Shown here: piece by piece, positions 49,106-56,815 of the stretch
Layout of the letters: the number at the start of each line of letters is the position of its first letter
Position numbering within the stretch: the stretch's first letter is position 1
Assembly: GCF_004005905.1 (NCBI RefSeq)
Contig: NZ_SACO01000002.1
Location: 124,001 to 188,000, forward strand
Reading direction: 5' to 3'
From: Novosphingobium umbonatum
GTDB taxonomy: Bacteria > Pseudomonadota > Alphaproteobacteria > Sphingomonadales > Sphingomonadaceae
DNA length: 64,000 nt
Notes under the pieces: generated by a model
Databases searched by the model: none
What the model was told of the DNA's origin: nothing
What the model saw: only the letters and a program-made list of their open reading frames with translations
Made by a program: the position numbers and the translations under genes

Positions 49106-50350
49106 ATGCCATCCCCCGCTCTGGAATCGGTCAACCGCGCCCTTGCCCGCATTGCCGAACGTGACCGCGAAGTGCGCGCATGGACCGCCCTGGCGCCCGC
49201 CGCCGCGCGCCAAGCTGCACTGGCCGCGCCGCAGGATACCCCGCTTTACGGGCTGGTGTTGGGGGTAAAGGATGTGATCGATGTGGCGGGCATGGCCACC
49301 AGCCATAATTCCCCGCTGGGCCAATCTGCCCCTGCACTGGCGGACGCGCCCTGTGTGGCGGTCCTGCGCGAAGCGGGCGCGATTGTGCTGGGCAAGACCG
49401 ACACCACCGAATTTGCCGCCGCAGGCCGCAATGCTGCCACAGCAAACCCGCATGCGCTACACCGCACACCGGGGGGCAGTTCATCAGGCTCCGCCGCAGC
49501 CGTGGCCGATGGCCATGTGCCTATCGCTCTGGCCACCCAGACCGGCGGATCGACCATCCGCCCTGCCAGTTTCTGTGGCATTCCCGCGCTCAAACCCACT
49601 TGGGGGTTGATCAGCCGCGAAGGGGCCAAGCTTTACGCCAACAGTCTGGACACAATCGGGCTTTATGGCGCGGATTTCGCGCTGATTGACCGCATGGCCG
49701 CCGTCTATGGCATGGCGCCTGCCGATCCCCTGCCTCCGCGTATGAAGATCGGCCTATGCCGCAGCCCCGCATGGAGCTTTGCCGAAACTGAAACCGTGGC
49801 CGCGATGCAGGACGCCGCCGCCCGCCTTGCCGCGCAGGGCGTGGAGGTGGTGGAGGTAGACCTCCCGCCCCTGTTCGATGGCTTGGCTCTGGCCTTTCAC
49901 CATATCCTGTTCCGCGAAGGGGCGGCGGCTTTCCTCAATCTGGCCCGATCCGAACCGCGTCTGCTGCACGCCGATTTCCACGCCCGCGTCGCCTCGCTGG
50001 CGCAAATCAGCGATGCCATGCTGCGCGAGGCCTATGACCAGACCGCGCTGGCACGGATCGAGGCGGAAAGGCTGCTGGCCAGTTGCGACGCTTTCCTCAC
50101 CCCCAGCGCGCCCGGTGTGGCGCCGGAAGGGCGCGGGCCGGGCAATCCGGTGTTCAACCAGATGTGGACGCAATTGCATCTGCCGGTGGTCAATCTGCCG
50201 CTTTACCGCGTGGATGGCGCTTTACCGCTGGGACTCAGTCTGGTCGGCCCCCGCTTTGCCGACCGTCGCCTGATCGCGCTGGGGCAACAGGTTCTGGAAC
50301 TGCTGGGGGCGAACCGGACATTGGAAACGGGGGAATTGTGCAGTGAGTGA
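49106..50350 (+). CDS. Amidase signature family hydrolase (second)
   Basis: Protein of 414 residues, shorter than most amidases and than the copy at 44568. Triad residues: K55 in LGVKDVID, the cis-Ser in PGGSSSGSAA (122-131) and S149 in TQTGGSTIRP. CGIPALKPTWG is the family block after the nucleophile. The ATG at 49106 has AAGGA eight bases upstream; the open frame from 48929 covers the operator and is rejected. The stop overlaps the next gene by eight bases. It probably cleaves a linear amide before the isochorismatase-type enzyme acts. Confidence 0.9.
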   Translation: MPSPALESVNRALARIAERDREVRAWTALAPAAARQAALAAPQDTPLYGLVLGVKDVIDVAGMATSHNSPLGQSAPALADAPCVAVLREAGAIVLGKTDTTEFAAAGRNAATANPHALHRTPGGSSSGSAAAVADGHVPIALATQTGGSTIRPASFCGIPALKPTWGLISREGAKLYANSLDTIGLYGADFALIDRMAAVYGMAPADPLPPRMKIGLCRSPAWSFAETETVAAMQDAAARLAAQGVEVVEVDLPPLFDGLALAFHHILFREGAAAFLNLARSEPRLLHADFHARVASLAQISDAMLREAYDQTALARIEAERLLASCDAFLTPSAPGVAPEGRGPGNPVFNQMWTQLHLPVVNLPLYRVDGALPLGLSLVGPRFADRRLIALGQQVLELLGANRTLETGELCSE

Positions 50351-50993
50351 AGATCTGCTGGCCAATTATCAGCGCGCCTATGGCACGCGCATCGGGTTCG
50401 GGAAAAAGCCCGCGCTGGTGCTGATCGACTTCTGCCGTGGCTATTACGAGCCAGCCTGCGACCTCTATTGTGGCCAACCCGCCTTTGACGCTCTGGCCAG
50501 CGCGCTACGCCTGCGGGCAGTGGCGCGTGAGGCGGGCGTACCGGTGATCCTCACCTGCGTGCAATATCATGCGAGCGGCGTGGATGGCGGGCGGTTTTTC
50601 GAGAAAGCCGCTCCCTTGCGCTATTTCGTCAAGGGCCATCCGATGGCCGAATGGGGGCCGGGCCTGATGCCCTTTGACGATGAACTGGTGATCCCGAAAC
50701 AATATCCCAGCGCTTTCTTCGCCACCTCGCTGGCCAGCACCTTGACCGCGATGGGTGTGGACAGCGTGCTGCTCACCGGCCTGTCCACCAGCGGCTGCGT
50801 GCGCGCATCTTGCGTCGATGCCATGAGCCATGGGTTCAAAACCGCCGTCATCGCCGATGCCTGTGGCGACCGCCATGCCGCCCCGCATGAGGCCAATCTG
50901 TTCGATATGAACGCCAAATATGCCGATGTGGTCAGCGAGGCCGAGGCCATTACCTTTCTCGCCTCGCTTCAGGCGTCCTTTACCCCCGATTGA
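50343..50993 (+). CDS. Isochorismatase-family amidohydrolase, copy 2
   Basis: Protein of 216 residues, same triad as copy 1 (D29, K119, C152). I count about twenty differences in the first 209 residues, mostly in the first 60; residues 60-105 and 144-202 are identical. Long DNA stretches are also nearly identical, so the two genes come from a recent duplication or are kept alike by gene conversion. Start is GTG at 50343 inside the amidase gene. The last residues (ASFTPD) are an extension; the 3' end overlaps the convergent VOC gene by 25 bp. Function as for copy 1. Confidence 0.87.
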   Translation: MSEDLLANYQRAYGTRIGFGKKPALVLIDFCRGYYEPACDLYCGQPAFDALASALRLRAVAREAGVPVILTCVQYHASGVDGGRFFEKAAPLRYFVKGHPMAEWGPGLMPFDDELVIPKQYPSAFFATSLASTLTAMGVDSVLLTGLSTSGCVRASCVDAMSHGFKTAVIADACGDRHAAPHEANLFDMNAKYADVVSEAEAITFLASLQASFTPD

Positions 50994-51934
50994 AAAGCCT
51001 CCAGCCGCGCGCCCCAAGGGGTGATCGCGGCGGCGGCCATACCGCTGGCGTGCGGGCGCCAGCGCGCCGCCAAAGGCCCGATGATCCGGCATCCGCCCGC
51101 TGCGGCACGCTCGATGAAATCGTCCAGATCCAGCACCGGAAAGCGCAGGGAGGCCCATCCGCGCAAGGGCGGTTCTTGGCCCGAAAAATCATGCCCGCGC
51201 ACGCCGAACTGGATGATTTCCACGCTGCCTTCCATGCGGCCTTCGGGATGATAAATGCCGATCCGCATCGGAATCTGCGCGGCCAGCCCTTCGGGAAAGC
51301 CCATGCAATTGGCCCCGCTCTCCTGCGCGGCCATGCCCTCGGTTTCCTGCACCGGCAACCAGCCGAGGCAATCGCGGTAAAGCCTGCGCGCCGCGTCGAA
51401 ATCGGGCACCACTTGGGTGGAATTGAACACGAAGCTGGCAGGGCCCTTCACCCCGTCATAGCCCTGCAAGGGCGGACGCACCCGCTCCATTAAAGCGATA
51501 CACAGGCCATCGGCATCGCTGCTGACCACTTCACGCACGGCCAGCGGACCGAAATCCCAATCGGTGATCGGGGCATGGGCGACAAAGCCCTGCGCCACCA
51601 AGGCCCGCTGCAAGGCCTCGATGCTGGGCAAGGCGCGAAGGTTGATGTCGAAAATGCCGCCCGTATCCCATGCCTGCCCGCCCTCGCGGTTAAGGCCCGC
51701 AACCGCGCCTTCCACCGAGATCAGCCGGATGCGCCCGCGCGCCACATGCGGGTGGCCAATCACCACCTCCTGCGCCCGCCTGCCGCCAAGGCCCAGCAGC
51801 GCCATCGCGCCAGCGTCCACCTCGCCCTGCGCCACAGGCACAAAACCGGTGGCGGCGCATAGGCGCAAGGCGCTGGCCTGCGCATCGGCCACCAGCCCCA
51901 CCACTTCCTCAAATCCATTGTCGAGTGCGATCAT
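50969..51934 (-). CDS. VOC-superfamily protein (glyoxalase/dioxygenase fold)
   Basis: Protein of 321 residues built from two halves of the vicinal-oxygen-chelate type, with PASFVFNSTQVVPDFDAARRLYRDCLGW as a clear second-half start (about 183-210). It resembles ring-cleavage dioxygenase or lyase relatives, but the usual His-His-Glu metal set is not obvious, so the reaction is unknown. The ATG at 51934 is taken as start; longer forms would cross the palindrome. It lies tail-to-tail with isochorismatase copy 2 and has a copy of the iclR-linked palindrome 51 bp upstream. Confidence 0.75.
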   Translation of the reverse strand: MIALDNGFEEVVGLVADAQASALRLCAATGFVPVAQGEVDAGAMALLGLGGRRAQEVVIGHPHVARGRIRLISVEGAVAGLNREGGQAWDTGGIFDINLRALPSIEALQRALVAQGFVAHAPITDWDFGPLAVREVVSSDADGLCIALMERVRPPLQGYDGVKGPASFVFNSTQVVPDFDAARRLYRDCLGWLPVQETEGMAAQESGANCMGFPEGLAAQIPMRIGIYHPEGRMEGSVEIIQFGVRGHDFSGQEPPLRGWASLRFPVLDLDDFIERAAAGGCRIIGPLAARWRPHASGMAAAAITPWGARLEAFQSGVKDA

Positions 51935-51985
51935 GGGGCCAAGGCTGCGCCCAAGGACATCCCCCAACAAGCTGGATTGGCCAAG

Positions 51986-52002
51986 ATTCCGCCACGCGGA
52001 TA
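51986..52002. promoter_or_regulatory. Weaker copy of the iclR-linked palindrome
   Basis: ATTCCGCCACGCGGATA keeps the TCCG and CGGA arms and the five-base spacing but differs in the centre. It is 51 bp before the VOC start, the same distance as at 13523. Confidence 0.42.
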
Positions 52003-52010
52003 GGCGTTTG

Positions 52011-53093
52011 TCACAAGCGGTTTTGGAAAGCGTCCACCAGCACCGCCTGCTCAATATCCAGCGCCAGTTCGGGCGGCGGAGGCGGATCGATGGCATCGGC
52101 GGCATGGGCGCGGGCATCGGCCAGAATGCGGTCGATCAGATCAATCGTGCGCGCTGCCTGCCCGCCGGTCACGCAGCGATGGGGGCGACCGTGGGCGGCC
52201 TCGACAAATTCCTCCAACTGGATGCGGAAATAATGGCCCAGATCGCGCCCGCCCATCACGCGCCCATCGCGCACCACACCGGCGGGCGGCTCCACCAGCA
52301 ATTCGCGGTTGAAACGCAGGAATTCGCCATCCTCGATCTCCACCACGCCCTTGCTGAAATGCAACACCTTGCGGTCGATAATGCTGGGCTGGTTATAGCT
52401 GATATGCACGCTGGCCATGCGGCGGCCGGGATAGGCCAGCAGGATCATCGCCTGATCCTCACCCTGCCATCCGGTCTGCCAGCGCGCCGCCTCGGCATGA
52501 ACGCGGATCGGGTCATCCTCGCCCATGCATAATTGCACGAAATCGAGCGAATGCGGGGCGAACAGCGAGAGGATCAACCCTTCCTCCGGCGCGCGCGTGG
52601 CCCACCAAGGCGCCTGCGGCCCGTTCCAGCGCACGCAGGAGGTGACCTCCACCGCCATCAGCTTGCCGAAATCACCCCAATGGTCGAGCAGATAATGGAA
52701 GGCCGGACCATGGCGATAGGTATGGCCAGCGGCCAACACCACACCCGCCGCTTCCGCCGCCTGCGCCAAGGCGCGAGCCTGCGCGCCGGTGGGGGCCAAG
52801 GGCTTTTCCACCAGCACATGTTTGCCCGCGCGGATGGCGGCCATCGCATGGTCGAAATGGGCGTCATTGGGGCTGCATATCAACACCACATCCACCTCCG
52901 GCAGGCCGAGCGCCAGCGCCAGATCAGTGGTGGCCACCGCGCCATGGGCCTGCGCCACACGAGCGGCAGCATCGGGCAGCGCATCCACCGCCGCCACCAA
53001 CCGCAGCCTGTCCGGCAAGGCCGCCAAAGCCGCCAGATGCGCGCCCGCAATCCGGCCACAGCCCACCAGACACACACCCAACGGCCTATCCAT
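52011..53093 (-). CDS. Gfo/Idh/MocA-family oxidoreductase
   Basis: Protein of 360 residues. The N-terminal Rossmann motif is GVCLVGCGRIAGAHLAAL; VDVVLICSPNDAHFDHAMAAIRAGKHVLVEKPLAPT carries the EKP lysine of the family (about 70-105). Members oxidise or reduce sugar or inositol hydroxyls with NAD(P). The ATG at 53093 has GGGAG nine bases upstream; the frame is open to 53168 without a ribosome site. It fits with the sugar isomerase and GMC enzyme as a carbohydrate-handling branch, although it lies in a separate unit. Confidence 0.9.
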   Translation of the reverse strand: MDRPLGVCLVGCGRIAGAHLAALAALPDRLRLVAAVDALPDAAARVAQAHGAVATTDLALALGLPEVDVVLICSPNDAHFDHAMAAIRAGKHVLVEKPLAPTGAQARALAQAAEAAGVVLAAGHTYRHGPAFHYLLDHWGDFGKLMAVEVTSCVRWNGPQAPWWATRAPEEGLILSLFAPHSLDFVQLCMGEDDPIRVHAEAARWQTGWQGEDQAMILLAYPGRRMASVHISYNQPSIIDRKVLHFSKGVVEIEDGEFLRFNRELLVEPPAGVVRDGRVMGGRDLGHYFRIQLEEFVEAAHGRPHRCVTGGQAARTIDLIDRILADARAHAADAIDPPPPPELALDIEQAVLVDAFQNRL

Positions 53094-53201
53094 GCAACAA
53101 AACTCCCTTGAAACACTTAATCGCAAGCTGACGCGCAAACAGGCTCCGGCCCGCCGCCAACCGCCCATTCTCCACCCAGCGGAGAGTTTGGCGGCGACGT
53201 C

Positions 53202-53207
53202 TATCCG
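53202..53207. promoter_or_regulatory. Possible half-site of the iclR-linked palindrome
   Basis: TATCCG, 60 bp upstream of the hydrolase at 53268, matches one arm only. Its distance to the start resembles that of the full sites. Low confidence. Confidence 0.22.
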
Positions 53208-53267
53208 AAACCCAAGTCTGCATCATCCTCCGCCTCAATTCCAAACTCAGGATACCCCCGATCCGCC

Positions 53268-54068
53268 ATGAGTATCACGCGCAGCTATACGACTTGCCGC
53301 TATGGCCAACTGCATATCCGGCAGGCGGGCAGCGACACCACGCGCCCTCCCTTGGTGATGCTGCACCAGAACCCGTCATCAGGCTGGGAATATGAACCGC
53401 TGATCGAGGCACTGGGCCAGAGCCGCCGCGTGATCGCCTTTGATACGCCCGGCCATGGCATGAGCGATGCGCCCCCCGCTCCGCCGGGCATGGCAGGCTA
53501 TGCCGCCGCCTTTGCCGACGGGCTGGCCACCATGGGGGTGAGCGAGCCTATCGACCTTTACGGCTATCACACCGGCAGCCTGCTGGCGATTGAACTGGCG
53601 CTGGCCCTGCCCACGCAGGTGCGGCGCATGGGATTGACCGGCATCCCCATGTATCCCGCCGACATCCGCGCCAAAAAGCTGAGCGAGGCGGAGGAATTTC
53701 CGGAGGCCGATGAAGATGGCACCGTCATTCTCGACCTGCTCACCCGCCTATGGGCCTATGTGGTCAAGGCGCGCGACCAGCGTCAGAGCCTGCCCCGCGC
53801 CATCCGCCATTTTGCGGACAAGGCCTATATCCTTGACCGCTTCACTTGGGCCTATCGCGGCGTATGGTCCTATGACTATGCCCGCCTTGGCCAGATCCCC
53901 TGTCCGGTGCTTTTGTTGCAACCCCATGAAGCGCTTCGCGAACCGGCGCTGGCGGCGGCACAATTGATCCCGAACATCACCATCCGCGATCTGCCCGATC
54001 TGGATCGCGACATTTTCGACATTGCTCCAGAGGTGCTTGCCCGTGAACTATGTAACTTCCTTGGTTGA
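53268..54068 (+). CDS. Alpha/beta hydrolase fold protein with His at the nucleophile position (second)
   Basis: Protein of 266 residues. The oxyanion region is MLHQNPSSGWEYEPL (31-45) and the elbow is GYHTG (99-103), with H101 in place of the nucleophile. The end of the protein (LDRDIFDIAPEVLARE) has no histidine where the catalytic one is usually found. It shares this HTG elbow with the protein at 13590 and thus belongs to the same atypical subgroup. It overlaps the kinase-like gene by 26 bp, and an MFS carrier follows. Confidence 0.8.
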   Translation: MSITRSYTTCRYGQLHIRQAGSDTTRPPLVMLHQNPSSGWEYEPLIEALGQSRRVIAFDTPGHGMSDAPPAPPGMAGYAAAFADGLATMGVSEPIDLYGYHTGSLLAIELALALPTQVRRMGLTGIPMYPADIRAKKLSEAEEFPEADEDGTVILDLLTRLWAYVVKARDQRQSLPRAIRHFADKAYILDRFTWAYRGVWSYDYARLGQIPCPVLLLQPHEALREPALAAAQLIPNITIRDLPDLDRDIFDIAPEVLARELCNFLG

Positions 54069-55056
54069 ATCCGGCCTGCCGATTGCCGACATCTCGCATT
54101 CGGTGCTTCACCCCGATTTCATCGCCCGCGAGGTCAAGGCCCGCTATCCGGTGGTGGGCAAGCTGGACGTGTGGCTGCTCTATCGCGGCATGAACGATGT
54201 CTATCTGGTGCAGGACGAGACGACCAAATATGCCCTGCGCGTATGGCGCAAGACCTATCGCGATGTGGACGATGTGGCCTATGAGCTCGATTTCCTCGCC
54301 TTTCTGAAAGACAAGGCCTTTCCCGCCAGCGTCGCTGTGCCCCAGCATGACGGCACGCTTTACTGGAAAGCCGCCACGCCCGAAGGGGCGCGCGCGATTG
54401 CCATGTATGACTGGGCGCCGGGCCGCAAATTCGGCGACATGCTGGCCGAGGAAACCTCGTTCAAGATCGGCGCAGCTCTGGCACAGATGCATGGGCTGGG
54501 CGATCAATGGGCGGGGGCCGACCACCAGTTCACCACCAAAACGGCCAAGGATTACAACATCTGCCTGCCCGCGCTGATCGACTTTGTCTATGATCGCCCC
54601 GACGATCTGCGCGACTATCCGATCATCGCCGCCAATCTCGACAAGCGGCTTGACGAACTGGCCGCCCATGGCGTGCCGCTCGGCGTATGCCACCGCGATT
54701 TCCACCCCTCCAACGTCCATGTGGATGAGGCTGGCACCATCACCCTGCTCGATTTCGACGCGGCGGGTGAGGATTTCCTGATGCAGGACGTGCAGAATTT
54801 CGTGTGGGGCAATCTGTTCTACGGCTTCTCGGAAAGCTATGGCACGGCCTTTGAGGACGGCTATCAATCGGTGCGCCCCTTCACCCCCGAAGAGATCGCC
54901 AACAAGGAACTGTTCCTGATGGCCAAGGCCTTCCGCCTTGTGGCAGGCATGGCCCATTCCAGCACGGCGGTGGGGCGCGGCACCTTGCGCTTCCGCAACC
55001 TTGACTGGCTGGGCGATTATATCAAGACGCGCGCCCGCGCCTGCGGCCTGCTGTAA
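54043..55056 (+). CDS. Aminoglycoside phosphotransferase (APH)/choline kinase-type kinase
   Basis: Protein of 337 residues with the APH kinase core: a Brenner-type motif VCHRDFHPSNVHV with catalytic D219 and N224, and LLDFDAAG with metal-binding D237. YALRVWR is in the place of the ATP-lysine strand. It probably phosphorylates a small molecule, such as an alcohol, amino alcohol or pathway intermediate, rather than an antibiotic. GTG at 54043 is chosen because AGAGG lies nine bases upstream and homology fits. It overlaps the hydrolase before it and touches the transporter after it (TAATG). Confidence 0.83.
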   Translation: MNYVTSLVESGLPIADISHSVLHPDFIAREVKARYPVVGKLDVWLLYRGMNDVYLVQDETTKYALRVWRKTYRDVDDVAYELDFLAFLKDKAFPASVAVPQHDGTLYWKAATPEGARAIAMYDWAPGRKFGDMLAEETSFKIGAALAQMHGLGDQWAGADHQFTTKTAKDYNICLPALIDFVYDRPDDLRDYPIIAANLDKRLDELAAHGVPLGVCHRDFHPSNVHVDEAGTITLLDFDAAGEDFLMQDVQNFVWGNLFYGFSESYGTAFEDGYQSVRPFTPEEIANKELFLMAKAFRLVAGMAHSSTAVGRGTLRFRNLDWLGDYIKTRARACGLL

Positions 55057-56357
55057 TGCTGGCGCCGACCGAAAGCTGGCCACGCCCAGCATCCGCATGG
55101 TGGATGGTGGCGCTGCTGTTCCTGGCGGGGATCTGCTCGGTGATTGACCGGGCGATCCTCAATATGGTGGTCGACCCAGTGCGCCATGATCTGGGCATCG
55201 GGGACGGCGCGATCAGCCTGTTGCAGGGGCTGGCTTTCGGTCTGTTCTATGCCTTTATGGGCCTGCCGATGGGGCTGGCCGCTGACCGGCTGTCACGGCG
55301 CAATCTGTTGACCGGCGGCATAGCGCTTTGGTCGATCGCCACGGTGGGCAGCGGTCTGGCGGCAGGCTTTGGCCAATTGTTCACCGCCCGCCTGCTGGTG
55401 GGTTTGGGCGAGGCAGCGCTTGGCCCTTGCGCCATATCCCTGATTGCCGACCTGTTCCCCGCCGACCGGCGCGGCCGCCCGATCAGCATCTATATGATGG
55501 GGCAAGCCTTGGCGCAGGGCTTGGGCATGGGTTTTACCGGCCTCATTCTGGCCAAGGCCACGGCAGGCGCCTTTGCCACATGGCCCTTGCTGGGCGGTTT
55601 GGCGCCGTGGCGGGTGGTGTTTGTCCTGTCGGGCAGCATCGGCCTGTTGGTGGTGCTGGCCATGCTCTCCACCCGCGAACCCGAAAGGCGCGGGTCACAG
55701 GGCCATGTGGTGGTGCCATCCATGGCCGAAAGCGCCAGCTGGTTCTGGGCGAACAAATCCGTGCTGGCCCCGCTTTACCTTGGCTTTGCGGTGTGCTTCA
55801 TCGCCGCCTATGGCGGGGCGGCATGGCAGCCGACCATGCTGATGCGCGGCTTTGGCGTGACCCCGCAATTTGTCGGGCAATGGCTGGGGCCGCTCTCCAT
55901 GCTGTTTTCCGCGATCGGGCCGCTGCTGGGCGGGTGGCTGGTGGACCGCTCGATGCAGGCGGGCAAGCCGATGCTGCGATTTACGCTTTTGTCCTTCATG
56001 CCGCTGCTGGCGCTGCCTTCGACGTTGGCGGTGCTGGCAGGCGATGCGCGACTGGCCGCTTTCATCGTGGCCACGGGCAATGCGGTCTATGCCGTGTGTG
56101 GCACTTTGATGTTTGCCACGCTGCAATCCATCGTGCCGCCGCGCATGCGGGGCACCTCCATCGCGCTGACTTTGGTGATGAACACTTTGCTGGGCGCGGC
56201 CTGCGGGCCCTTGCTGGTGGCCAGCGCGACCAACGGCCTGTTGGGCGATCCGGCCAAGGTGGGCTGGGCGATTGCTTTAGTAGCCGGACCTTCGGTCATG
56301 CTGGGCGCGGGGCTGTTCGCCTTGGGCCGACGCGGGGCTTTACGCAGCCAAGCATAG
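55056..56357 (+). CDS. MFS transporter
   Basis: Protein of 433 residues with about twelve membrane segments. ICSVIDRAILNMVVDPVRHDLGI and PMGLAADRLSRRNLLTGGIALWS are the typical first-loop region of the anion/organic acid branch of the superfamily. Its ATG shares a base with the kinase stop (TAATG at 55053-55057), so it belongs to the hydrolase-kinase-transporter operon. Likely an importer for an organic acid or an aromatic or heterocyclic acid; the substrate is not readable. Confidence 0.87.
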   Translation: MLAPTESWPRPASAWWMVALLFLAGICSVIDRAILNMVVDPVRHDLGIGDGAISLLQGLAFGLFYAFMGLPMGLAADRLSRRNLLTGGIALWSIATVGSGLAAGFGQLFTARLLVGLGEAALGPCAISLIADLFPADRRGRPISIYMMGQALAQGLGMGFTGLILAKATAGAFATWPLLGGLAPWRVVFVLSGSIGLLVVLAMLSTREPERRGSQGHVVVPSMAESASWFWANKSVLAPLYLGFAVCFIAAYGGAAWQPTMLMRGFGVTPQFVGQWLGPLSMLFSAIGPLLGGWLVDRSMQAGKPMLRFTLLSFMPLLALPSTLAVLAGDARLAAFIVATGNAVYAVCGTLMFATLQSIVPPRMRGTSIALTLVMNTLLGAACGPLLVASATNGLLGDPAKVGWAIALVAGPSVMLGAGLFALGRRGALRSQA

Positions 56358-56375
56358 GCAAACCATCCCGCGACA

Positions 56376-56411
56376 AAAAGGCCCGTCAGAGCAGTCTCTG
56401 GCGGGCCTTTT
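56376..56411. terminator. Bidirectional terminator
   Basis: A 16-bp stem with one G-U pair, 56376-56391 with 56396-56411, with AAAA and TTTT flanks. It ends the MFS gene and faces the DUF1330 gene. Confidence 0.9.
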
Positions 56412-56416
56412 GCTGT

Positions 56417-56707
56417 TCAGGCCACCACCAGCCGTGAATGGACCACGCCGCCAGCCCCCTCGCGCAGGGCCTTGGCCGCCTTGTAACCATCGCTGGCCAT
56501 ATATGCCCGCGCGGCATCGGCATCGGGAAAGCGGATCAGCACTGCGCGCGAGGCCTCCTCGCAAGCGCCTTCAAACACCTCCTCGATGACACCGCGTACC
56601 AGATATTCCCCACCAAAGCCCGCCGCCACCTGCGCCGCCGCCTTGGCATAGGCCTGATAGGCCGCCGGTTCGCCGCTTTGCACCGTGGCCCAGATATAGG
56701 CTGTCAT
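56417..56707 (-). CDS. DUF1330 family small protein
   Basis: Protein of 96 residues with the ferredoxin-like pattern of DUF1330 (AYIWATVQSGEPAAYQAYAK, FPDADAARAYMASDGYKAAK). Such proteins have no agreed function but are common in catabolic clusters and may act as dimeric stress or substrate-binding proteins. The ATG at 56707 has AAGGAG seven bases upstream. It is downstream of the third TonB receptor, with a terminator between them. Confidence 0.82.
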   Translation of the reverse strand: MTAYIWATVQSGEPAAYQAYAKAAAQVAAGFGGEYLVRGVIEEVFEGACEEASRAVLIRFPDADAARAYMASDGYKAAKALREGAGGVVHSRLVVA

Positions 56708-56726
56708 CACTCTGCTCCTTTCCCAT

Positions 56727-56763
56727 CAAAAAGGGCCGGACCTGCACATGGCAGATCCGGCCC
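56727..56763 (-). terminator. Terminator of the third TonB receptor
   Basis: GGGCCGGA (56733-56740) pairs with TCCGGCCC (56756-56763), with extra inner pairing. On the minus strand it is followed by TTTTTG. Confidence 0.82.
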
Positions 56764-56815
56764 GGTTCGAGAGGCAGGCGGGCCGTAACCCGCCAACCCC
56801 ATCGCTGCTTAGAGT

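Noticed and set aside
17590-50993. A creatinine/creatine pathway (N-methylhydantoinase, carbamoylsarcosine amidase, creatinase)
   Set aside because: The families fit superficially, but no creatinine deaminase or sarcosine oxidase is seen, and the genes lie in different regulatory groups with RutA and hydratases.
54043-55056. An aminoglycoside resistance gene
   Set aside because: The APH fold is shared by many small-molecule kinases, and its operon with a hydrolase and carrier points to metabolism.
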